A DNA stretch of 64,000 nucleotides from Prostheceraeus crozeri. Taxonomy: Eukaryota; Platyhelminthes; Polycladida; Euryleptidae. Below the pieces are notes generated by a model. That model saw nothing but the letters and a program-made list of their open reading frames with translations, was not told where the DNA came from and did no database searches. The DNA lies in assembly GCA_907163375.1 (NCBI GenBank), contig CAJQUW010008706.1, positions 682,001-746,000 on the forward strand. Reading direction: 5' to 3'. The position numbers and the translations under genes were made by a program. How positions within the stretch are numbered: the stretch's first letter is position 1; the number at the start of each line of letters is the position of its first letter. Shown here in pieces: positions 46,301-58,300 of this stretch.

Positions 46301-49300
46301 TTGTAAAAAAAGGGTCGCAGAGCAAGCCGATCACTGATTACATAACTATTTTCAATTCACCGATCGAAGAAACATCGACGTCTGATCACTCTCAATTACA
46401 CGCAACTTCTGAGAAACCTGTTGATTCAAATTCATCATTCCTCTCATCCAATGCTGCTGCTGCATCTTCGTCTGTTGTTAAAGCCGAAATCAAATGGACG
46501 ATGCATACAGTTTATGAGCATCATTCGTATAGGAGTAATGCGAGCATAAAAGCTATATTCAATGACATGTTTTCTGACTCTACTATTGCCCAACAATTCA
46601 CTTGCGGCGAAAACAAAACAAACTACTTAGCCACGTTTGGTTTAGCGCCTTATTTTAAGTCGCTAGTATCGAAGAACGTTGAAAATGCTGATGAATATGT
46701 TCTATTATATGATGAAAGTTTGAACAAAAGTTTAAAACAGAATCAGATGGATGTGCATGTGAGATACTGGCACTTGGATCAAGTGTCGACGGTCTATTTT
46801 CAGTCAGAATTTTTAGGTCATTCCAGGGCAGATGACATCTTTGATAAGCTCCTTCCCATCATTTTGGATTTCGACAAAACAAAACTTGTTCAGCTATCAA
46901 TGGATGGACCAGCCACCAACTGGTTGGTTTTTAAAAAAATTTGTGAATGCCTGGAAATACACTCCAAAAGTTTATTGAATACTGGCTCATGTGGATTGCA
47001 TACACTACATAACGCCTTTCGTAGTGGTTGTGAAGCATCAGGATGGGATTTGGAAGACGCACTTGGGTCTTTGTATTATCTATTCAAAGACTGTCCCGCT
47101 GGACGTCATGACTATATATCCGTAAGTGGATCACAAGAATTTCCAAGCAAGTTCTGTAAATGCCGTTGGCTAGAAAATGTTTCAGTCATGAGCCGAGCAT
47201 TAGAAATAATGCCGAATGTAAGCAAATTTGTTGAATCAGTCAACAAGAAAGCAATAAATAGACCAAAAACAAAATCATTTGCATCCGTACAACAAACTGT
47301 CAATGATCGCCTTTTTGAAGTGAAAGGAAAAGTTTTCATTTCTGTTGGAAATGAAATCGAGGAATTTCTAAGAAAATATCAAACGGATGCACCTGTTCTT
47401 CCTATAATGATAACAGATTTGTATTTCCTTGTGAGGCAGCTGATAAAGCGATTTGTTAAGTCTGAAAAAATGAATGATATCTCGTCTGTCGATGATCTGC
47501 TACGAATTGATTTTGAAAATTCTGAAAACCATAAAGAGACGTCAAAAATACAAATTGGATTTGCCGCTTCCGAAAGCCTTACAAGTGTGAGAAAGAAATT
47601 CAAGATATCAGATCTCGATGTGTTTCGTTTCAGGTCTGCATGCTTGGATTTCTTCATGGCCACAACAAAGAAGATATTGGAGAAATCGCCTGTTCGTTAT
47701 CGGCTTGCTCGAAATTTGGTGTGCCTCCATCCCGATTTAATCAAGCAAGACGAGGAGAAAATTATCAATCATTTTACCATCTGTCTCAAAGAATTGACAA
47801 GTGCTGGACGATTACCGTCAGAAAAAGCGGATCTCGTCATCAAAGAATTTACAGCATTTCGAATGTATTTGATAGAAAATTCTGTTGAATTCAATGCTTC
47901 GAGTGATCGTTTAGATTCATTTTATTACCGACAATTGAATACAAAGGACGAATACAAACGACTTTGGCCAGTGGTAAAGGTATTGCTTTGTCTGAGTCAT
48001 GGTCAGTCAACAGTCGAACGAGGATTCTCAACGAATAAGTACGCTGTGGTGGAAAACCAAACCGCACTCAACCTTACAGCCAGAAGACTTATTATTGATC
48101 ACATTCAGAAGGCGGGTGGTGTTGAAAAAGTTAATATCACTAAGGACTTGATAATATCAGCCGGAAATGCAAGACGCCACTATCGAACTTACCTCGAAAC
48201 TAAAGTGAAAGAAAAGACAGAAGAAGAAAAGCGGATGAAGAGGAGAGCATCGATCGACGAAATGGAATCAAAGAAACAAAGATTGGAAAAAGACATCCAG
48301 GCACTGACCAAGGCAGGTGAAAATTGTCCATAAGATTATAGCAATCATAAGAGTAGATGGCAGCATTCTACAACTAATCATTGTATTGGAAAAAAGAACA
48401 AATGGGTTCGAAAAATTTTAATGGGTTTAGCTCCTGAGAAATGCTGAAGTCTCCTTGGAAGTTTATTCTTATCATCAAATGACCAAATTTAAGCCTATGT
48501 ATTTAAACTCAGATGCAACATTTAATATACGAGTATGTGCAGTAAATCATTGGAAAGTTATTGATTTTGATCAACTGTCTCAAAATTATCTTGACGTGAA
48601 ATAGTTAGATAAATTCAATGCCCAACTTTACTCTACTCTATACCACAATACCTACGCATGAAAAGAAATATATTTTATTTACATTTCTAATAAATGAGAT
48701 TTTTATTTACATTTTGTTCTTTCAGTCATCCATTGAATGTGCTGAAAGGGCAGAGGAGAATGCCGATTTGACCTTGGTGTCGAAATCAAATGCTATGCGA
48801 CGACGGGCCAGCGAGAAAAAGGAAGAGCTCTCTTCCATCAACGTTGAACTCAATAAACTTAAATCTGTCTGATTCAGTCACGATTACTAAGCTTTCATGT
48901 GTATTAAAAAGCTGTAGCCACTGAGATTTTTTTTCATAATCATTCACATGTACTAACTCTTGCTTAAGTCAAAATAGCTTTCTCATTTGCGTGGAGGGAT
49001 TACACATGTAATGCCTCTATATGTTATACAATTCCGCAGGTAATTTGTGTTCGAAGTTGGCAACCAACGCGATAACACATTTTGCGTTATTAACCTATAA
49101 TTGTCCCGTTTGTTAACTGCTGCCGTCAAGTCGGCTACGACGTCTAACCAGTATGACACATCTGTCGCTGCGGCTTCTGGCCGCCTCATAGATCTTTAAC
49201 TGAATATTCAAGTATTTAACATATATTTCAATTGATTTTCTACTCATTTTGATGCATAAAAATGATCTATTGAATCATGGAAAATGTATTTCAATACTTA

Positions 49301-52300
49301 TGAGATATCTCAAATTTACGTTACCCTTGAAAATCATTGATTTTGCCCTTGAAAACCCTTGAATTTTTTGTTCGAAAAGCCGCGGGAACCCTGTGTAGTA
49401 TATAGTATTCAAACGGGAGTTGGGCTTTTCTGTTATTAAGCTTTATAGTATATGTTACTAGAGTGTAGGTTGTGAAGGTGTTTAATCTGTCTTTTAAGAA
49501 TGTAAAATTTAAAAATTTGAAGATTGAGCTAGAAAATTGGTTGAAATTATTCCGTGGCTGACGTAGGATCATCACAACAAATCTGACAGGCTCTGTTATA
49601 ACATGTACGTCTATCAAGAAATAAGCCAATAAATTATGTAGGTTACAGACATATAGGCCTATGCACCAAAACGAAAAATAAGATGCAAACAAGGCTAAGA
49701 TGCAACGAGACTAAATACCTAAGTGATAGTAACTCAGTTTCATAGCTAATACTGAAGGCTTATAAATGCGGACTCCGGGGGGGAGGGGGGGTCCGAAAAT
49801 CCGGATACCTGCGGACAGAGGGGGGAGGGGGTCAAAAATAGTCAATTTTCTGCGGACGTCCTTTATGGATGGCCCCTAAATTAAGTCAATATCATATTTT
49901 TTCAACTGAGGATGGAAGTCATAATTATGTGTTGGGATGATGGATGATCAGTCTTTAGTAAACTAGCTTTCTGACTACTTTTAAATTTTGTCTTAATTTT
50001 CATGGCAAGAGCTTTGCATATTTTTATTTTCTATTGAATTCTCTATCGTCTGGCGGTTTTGGTTTTCTGAAAATTCACGTTTCTACAGAGTTAGATATGT
50101 TGCTGAATATTGGGCAGAATATCAGCGTGAAGAATATCATACGTGCATTTCATTTACCACGGCATAAAAATCCGCTGTAACATATACAAATGCCAACATT
50201 GTTTAAGCAAAATTTAAGCAACAAGTTGGAAACAATTTGTAAATTAACTGCATGCCTATATCACAAAACTTTATTTTTCCATACTTTCTTCTACATTCTG
50301 TCCAAAGCTTACGTAGGAAAATAATTCTGTCTCTAATATTGTCTTATTTGATGCATATCTTCGCATACTGGCAATGATATGGTGAGCACGTTCACCCCAA
50401 TGACCACGTTTACACATCACTTGCCTTGCAAGTCATGAATATAACATTTTTGATAAAGAACTTTTCATTTCTGTTGTTTGCAGAAGATATCCGATCCTTT
50501 GATGCACAATGCATACAGCAAGTTGGTGTGGTTAGCACATGCTGAACCTGTCATTTTGATGCGATGAGATGACTACATAAGATGAATTTTCTTGCTGTTG
50601 AAAGCAATATGAAATAAGATTTTCTATTACCTTTCATAAAGTTATTCACTTATAATCAGGATTTGGGTAGTTCCCGTAATTTAGGTTTGTTTCTAGACGG
50701 CTGCAAGGTAAATTTCATGACTGTGTGAAATTCAGATATTTTCTGCTTTTCATTATGTCCGCATGAAATTTTGTACTTTTCTGACTGAGTTTGATGTAAA
50801 GATCCATTTTTTGGTGCTTTGCAGGAATTGGGACTAGTTCCCAGCGGTTTCAATTAGTTCGAAAGTGCGGAATTTTTTTGATGGGAAATTCCTTCTGTTT
50901 ACTACTGTAGAAGAAATGAATGCATCCAATTTGTGTTGTAGTAGTAGTTCTATATGTCAGCCTTCATTATTTGGGTGCTTCGCAGAATTCGAGACTGGTT
51001 CGTGACAGCTGTAGTAACTCAATGAAGGTTGAATAAGATTAGATGCAAATTGACATTGTTTTTTCACATTTCTTCATGTTGACACAATTAATTATTTAGC
51101 ATCTAAGTTTTGGGTAGTTCTCAGAATTTTGGACTGCTTCTTAGTAAGAATTATAAGTTTGAAAACATGAAGTTTTCATCGAAATTTCAAATAACAATTT
51201 CGTTGAATACAAGATGACTGCATTGTCAAATACGATTCTGCAGATTGAATGCATCATGATTTTTTATAATTTGGCTAGTTCGCAGTATTTAGGGTAGGTT
51301 TACAGTGATAAAATTACGTTTTAAAAAAAAACAATAGAAAGTTTTCGTTTGTTAGTGTTTTTCTTCTAGTGTGAGAACGATTGTTGTTTTAATCTGGAGC
51401 ATTGATTAACGATTTTTAATATTTTGGATGGTTTTCAGTTAATGGGGCTAGTTCTGAGTAACAGCAGCAATTCTATTTTTTTCAGAAATTCAAGACGTTG
51501 ATTCGTTTCAATTTTTTCATTGGACTTTTTATTTCAGTAAATAGGAATAACTTTTTTTGTTAATTTTGTTTTGAAATAGCTTTTTTATTTTTTTATAATG
51601 ACAAGATAAAGCTGCTTTAATACTAAAGTAAAGGGTTATCTGCCTGTCTTGAGGCTAGTCCGGCAAAGACATGGTAAAGTCCAAGTTTTGTCTAGTTCTC
51701 ATTTTCGTGATTACCACTTGAGCAATTTCAGTACGAATTTCCTAGGTAGTAGTAGATGCTGCGTTTCGTCTTACGAAGACTCATCAGTGCAGCTTTGAAG
51801 GGTTCAAACTGTACGTAGTTTATTGTTTGTAGAATGATGGCACGCTGGTGGACTGCACAACAAGTGAACAAATTACTCTGTGTTTGTCTATCCTGACAAT
51901 GCTGTCTGGCGTATTATTTTACGATATTACAGACAACGACTCTGTGCCAAATTGTTTAAGTTTATTGACATCTTTCTAATTTGTATGCCTTGAGGCAACA
52001 ATATCAAAGAATACTTCACCCATCGACTTCTAGTCAATATACATGTACTATCCTTGTTTCTTAATAGTCTTGAACCTTCGACCTTTGAATCGCCAGTCGT
52101 CTTTTCCACCGATCTACCACGGAGAATCGTCATGATATTTCAACATTTTGTGAAATGTTTGTGTTCGAGATATCACCCTGAAGATAATATATCACGACAT
52201 TGTCATTTCAAGCAAAAACATGGAATGTTAAAGCTTATATTTGCTTTCCTTTGCCACAGCTTGAACAGCTTGTGGACATCTGACTGCCATTTGGGAACTC

Positions 52301-55300
52301 CCAATTTCCATTTGCCACTGAGATTGAAAATGCAAGCTGTGATGTTGATATTTTCAGGTCGAATTCTCATGCAGATTGCATTGATGTCTCTGCAGGAGCA
52401 TTTGAACTCAAGGTTGAAATGTAGAACTTGGTTTTTAGACAAACACGCAGTTCAACTTCTTTCTCCGCATCTGTGTTACCTTGCGAGATCAGATCCAATG
52501 TCTTCATTCACTCACTCACATGCATCATTGTTTATTTTTGTTATTTTTGGACCTCTGTATCCCCCAAGCATAAATTTATATGCGAACCGTTTATAAATTA
52601 TATATTATATAATATATAATTATATATGCGTTATTATATTACAATAAATCATTTACTAATTATTACAATTGTATATTGTTATAATAATATGTTACAATTT
52701 GTAATTATTCAATGCATGTTGAAGTGCACATTGCACACGCACATGAACAACAATGTAGTATAGCATGCAACTCAAGTTATCGATCACTATGCTAGCTTGC
52801 CCTTCCAAACTTGTTTTGAGAGCTTAATCTTATTTTTATTTGGGAATCCTGTAGGAGCTATGTCAATATTGACATCAAGAAGGATAAGTAAACTGCAACA
52901 ATAGCTGTTTCCGTAGAATTTGAGGATCGCCTATCCACTAGTTAATTTTCCTGCTCATTATCCTTATAGGCAATTATACAGTGTATTGATGGTTCTTAGA
53001 ATGCTAAATTCAAATGACTGTCACTATCCCTACTTTATTCGTAGATGTGGAAGATTCCTTAATTGCAACTGGTTCATTTATTTAATAGGCAGTAAGCATG
53101 ATGATCAGCTTTAGAACTAGGCCTACATGGACGTTTGTTGGAATTAATTGATGAATTCAGATAATTGTATCTAGGTTTGTTTATGTCTTTATTAGGTCTG
53201 GTATAGAACCTTTATGAAGCACACATGATTAGCCTTAGGACTACATGAATGGTTATCAAACTCAAGAGATAAATTCAAATCACTGTCGTTATCTTAGGGC
53301 CTTTTCAGGAAAGTTTCTCTCGGTACTGCTCCGAAATTTCACTACTGCAGAGCAAGTCCAGTACCTGCTGAAGCTCGATGTAGTATTTTGTGGAGCACAA
53401 GCCGATCAAAGTGACATGATGTATTATTGTTAATAGCTGATCATGCAAATTACAGGCTTATTATTGACAATATTTTCTAAAATAAGTCTACCGGTAACCA
53501 AGACAGATTTTTATGAAAACGCTTGATTTGCTGTACGTATTCATTGAAAAAGATAATTTACTGATATATAATCCAATAAAATTACTGACTTTTATTTATT
53601 ATTTTCATGCTACTATGTTGATATTAATTCACTGCAATTTTCAAGATAAGCAGGCCTATATTTATTGATCTATTTATATCAGGCCTATATCTACTGATGC
53701 AAAATTCATCATTAGGCTTATATTACATGACTTCTTAGTGTGGATCGATAGTCATACATGGGACTGATCGAACAAACCAATGCTAGATAATATTGGAAGA
53801 ATCGAAAAATTGATAGTGGCAGTGTTGTTGACCTTTTAATCAAAGTGTCCACTTTACCCGAGTATTTTGAAGCCTTGTATTTGGAAAACCATTATAGTGA
53901 CCACTCCAAAATTTGTTTTGTATGACACCTGTTGATAATACGAAACTTTTGATAGAATGTGAACCGAACCGTTGCTTCCCTTCACATAGCATTCGTGGAT
54001 TGAAATTAATCACTATTTCCACTTTAGTTAGACGATATTTGTCTTAATCCTCGTTTCCATTACAAAGTCGTCACATTACAGTGGCAGTGAGGTTGCTTGT
54101 TGTACGATCGACTGTCGACCCTGTACCTGAGTACCTGTAAGGAACTTTATCGAGTTTACCCTGTATCATTGCTAGTGTTAATTCAGAAAATACATGACAT
54201 TGACATAATGCAACCGAGCAGCATCATTGTCAATGACCATTTCACTTGCCAAGTACCGAAATGTCAATAAGTTGATGCCTAACTTTTTTCTTATAATTCT
54301 CCCGAGAGATAGTGTAGAAAATGTTGAAATACCGCTGTGAGTGCACTTTCATTGCTTTTATTGTGATAAAATATCAAAATTTGAATACATGCTCATTTCC
54401 TCTGGGATCCAGAAGGTCATGGTCGTCTTGTTAGCAGGTCACATCACATAGATCCGTCAGAAGCAGCAGGCTTTTATATATGGAATTTGCTACATGCTCG
54501 TCGATTTAAGTTAGGATTTAGATTGCAATAATAGGCTTTCAGTCAAGGAATATGGGCGTGATGACTCAATGAGTAACGGGCAGTCTTCATATGAAATCTT
54601 TGCTACTCAAAGGCAAGAAACCATACCTGGGATGGACATATTTCGAAACATTGACTGTCAATAGTCCTTCAATCTATTGCGGTGGTTCTTCCTGAGACGA
54701 TCAGTCTTGAACACAGAACTACATCAGTGCAGGTGCACATGCATGCCATGATCGCTTCTTCTTGACTTTTCTCAGCTCACATGAGTAAGGCAGCATGCAA
54801 AAACGAAAGAATTTGCTATTCGATGCTATCTTGCTGGTTAAGTTTGATTAAATTCTGATATTTGTGATTTAACATTAAATAAATGATGATTGAAACCATG
54901 TGTGTATTTTGTTTCTTCCCTTCAGGTATTGGCTGTTCTATCATCCTTTCATCTCTGCCTTCGTCGGATTCGGATTGCTGTTTCTCATGTGGAACTTCTT
55001 CATGTTTGTTGTCTTTTTGAAGCGAGTATTGAACAAAATGGATGAGAAGGAGTCACGAGTGTCCCCTCCCGAGGAAGAATGGCCAGATCCGAAGCCAACA
55101 CTGAAGAGAGGTGAGTTGGAGAAACCTTTTTCAACCGGTCAATGATCTTCAGGGCATTCGCGAAGTAATTCATAGTTAAAAATAAGAATGGTACGAAATA
55201 GTACAGAATAGATTCAATCATTTGCATGAACTGCACGCAGAACAAATGCCTTCATATTTTCATGCTCTGTTAAGTACAGTGACAGCCTGTGAAATGTGTC

Positions 55301-58300
55301 TGTTAATTATCTGTTTTGTCAGAGCACCCATTCTTTACCTGTAACTTTCACACCTACAATCCCCATTTGGGGCTTGTTTGTTTCAAATATTTGCTTATTT
55401 GCTATTTTACTTTACTTTAGATTGACCAATAAATCTTATCTTGCTGCAATGTGCTAACCGTAACCCCCCACCCCAATAAACCGCTATAGTTGTCTATTTT
55501 CAATTCCTACGCTTAGAGTATCTCGCTGAAGTGCAGGTAATACCTCTATCAGGAGTGCATTGCTGCATGCGTCTGAGATATGGCCCATAAAAGTTGATGA
55601 CCTTCCTCGCCTGGTAAGAATGAGAACCCTATGATCCAATATATGTGTTCCATCAAGCTATGTGAACGCCGCTCCATGGTTGAACTGAGGCATGCTCCAT
55701 CCACATTATCTACTTCAGTAGAATCAACACTACGCCAAAATCGCTTACGCTGGTTCGGTCACTTGTAGCAGATGCTGAACTGGAAGTGGCTGAAGAAGGA
55801 GATGACGGTGCAACGTGAGGAGAGATCTGGAGGAGCATCTGAACCCTCAGTTGTCGCAAGAACGAGCAGATTGGATAATGTATATTGAATATCTAAAGAG
55901 AATGACTGCGACTAAGTCAATCAAATTAGCAAGGGCTAACCTTAAGCGAAACACAATTAATAATGAATTAAATCACAAATCCAACTATTCAGTAAGTAAA
56001 ACCAATGTGAAAAATATGAATAAAACACAAATGTAAATGCTGATAATATTCAAATGCTAGGTAATGAAAAAGATGCCTGTGTAAATATAAGTATAGTGAA
56101 AGACACCAACACCCTTGATTCCCCGACCGCACTTTCCCGACCTAGGAATCGAACTGAAGTCCGCAGTAGAGACGAGCTCGCACCTTCTTCACTAGGCCAC
56201 GCTGACAGTACAAAAGTATTGTGAGTGGGGGTGGTAGTCATCTCCAAGTGATATCGACAGCTTATTGTCAGATTATTATTGACAGACTGCTGCCAGCGTT
56301 CATATTGTGACGAGACAGCATATCACTAGGTCACGCTGACGGTACAGAAAGGAGTCAGGACTACTGCCATCCCTTGCATTCCTTTGTTCCGTCAGCGTGG
56401 CCTAGTGAAGAAGGTGTGAGCTCGTCTCCACCACGGACTTCGGCTCGATTGCTGGGTCAGGCGAGTACGGTCGGGGAGTCAAGGGTGTTGGTGTCACGTC
56501 TTGTTTGTGTCTTTAATTGACTTTATAGTTGCCATTCTCTTTAGATACTAACTGCCAAAAGTCAGTGCGCTCCTACTTTTAAATTATGTCTTTCGACCAT
56601 ATGCTATTATTATTATTATTCTAGAGTCAGAAATTTTTTTAGTTGCATGACTTTGATATGCATATTATGACTCACAAACAGGTCAATTTTAAGTTGTGGT
56701 GAGCTCTTAGACTTTGCCCCTACTGTTGTCTCTACTTAAGTTTGGGATGCATGAAGTATACCAAGGATATAAGGTTAATATGTTTGAATAACACAGGACA
56801 CAATAATGCATAACACAATGAGTTTAATTATCTTTCGGATAACCACATGATAAAATATGGCATAAATTATGACATTTTAGGTAAAATGAGACATCTTGAC
56901 TAAGATAGAGTCAGGCCAAGCTACTACTGACTAGATTGAAGGCACTGCTGGGTGCTGACTTTGCATGTGACATATTTTTAGATCTGCCTCGAGCAATAGA
57001 TGGATAAATCAACTGCAAAGTGAAATTTTGCGTCTTTCTTTGCAGGAAGTCTTCTGATTCCCGAGACGCTCTCAAACCCTTCGCCAGACAGTGAATCGCC
57101 AGAGCAAGAGATCCGCCAACGAAGTGCAAATCAAACTCCTTCATAATCTCCATCCGCTTTGTGATATCAGATAAATGTCCATGACTGAGCAATCGTTGCT
57201 GCATTTTGATATTTTTGTGACAATCAGATCAATTCCATTCCGCGAAACTTCGTGTAAATATAATCTTTTCATTTCAAAACATTTCTCTGCTTCTCCAGTT
57301 TGCAAGAGCTTAGTGATCAGCACGGTTAAATTTCAAACTGAAATGCTCTTCTGAATTTGATTAATCCATACATTTCATTGAGAAAACTTTATATTTTCAA
57401 AATAGTTGGGCCTGCTGATCAAGATGTTGCCTATTGCGATGTATATTAATGCGGCAACGGTTCTGCACTGTTTAAATCGTCTTGTGGTGACTTAGCTATA
57501 GGGAAGTGCAGTTCGTCGATCATCGTATTGAATTGTAGTTGTAAATTAAATGTGCCGGAATTTCCGATATATTTCCACTTTTGGCAATTGACTGAATGAA
57601 GTTCACCCAAGCTAGCTGATATTTTGCGTCTCTGTCAGGTGGCATCGAATGAACATATGAAACCCAAGATTGACGTAATCTTTAGACCATCACGACACAT
57701 GTTTCATGTGAATATCGAAAACTGATTAAATCTGTGATGCTTAGACCACTTTAAAGAGGGCTTCCACACATAGGCATATCCGCATATTGACTTATAAAAT
57801 GCTGCTTAAAGGAGTCATTTGCAAATTAAGAATGATATTAAACACAATGCAAATAGTTGTAAATCTTCCAACGTAATCTGTGTATTTGTAGACTTAGGTA
57901 TAAACCTATAGATGTTCTATGTATTTGTAGAGCCGCCTGTAAAAACATAGCTTCATTATGGTAGGGCTGTGCGTTGGATGTACCACAGTTATAACCGATG
58001 CACCGAATTTTTTTAAAAGTCATATTGAAGCACTTATTAAAAAAGTATATGCGAAATATGATTTGTTTTGCGGTTGTCCTAGTTGATCAAGACTTCAAAA
58101 TCTTGAAGGTAATGGATCAAATGTTGATGTTTTCTAGAATTCAATACATTTTTAAAGAGAGCTTAATAGGAAAATAAAAGTGCTTAAGAATTGAAGACAG
58201 ACTTGCATAGAACTCTTAAATTATTCTTGCCAGTGAGTTTCATCTTATTTAACTCGCACCTCTTATGTAGGTTCTATGGTAAGTGCCATTGGAATTTAAA

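Larger units (their letters stand above)
45011..49393 (+). mobile_element. Autonomous-looking hAT transposon (4.4 kb)
   Basis: Termini CAGGGTTCCCGCGGC (45011-45025) and its complement (49379-49393) are flanked on both sides by TGTAG (45006-45010, 49394-49398), a 5-bp duplication. CCCTTGAAAACCCTTGAATTTT-type subterminal repeats lie inside both ends, in the same orientation. The interior encodes a full transposase on +. The 1.1-kb 5' leader and the 0.5-kb 3' tail have no other gene. Confidence 0.9.
44587..49876. mobile_element. G-rich non-autonomous element (TAA target site), host of the nested hAT
   Basis: Begins GGGGCCATCCATAAAGGACG and TCCGCA (44587-44612) and ends with the exact 26-bp complement (49851-49876). 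TAA flanks both sides (44584-44586, 49877-49879). Just inside are runs such as GGGGGGAGGGGGGG with GCGGAC/GTCCGC motifs. Without the nested hAT it would be about 0.9 kb and non-coding. A 3-bp TAA duplication points to PIF/Harbinger or Zator. Confidence 0.8.
38901..54925 (+). other. Seipin intron 6 (16 kb), transposon-rich
   Basis: Listed elements cover roughly half. 40830-42321, 49880-50660, 51480-52050 and 52740-54925 hold no feature I can support beyond AT-rich unique sequence. Confidence 0.75.
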
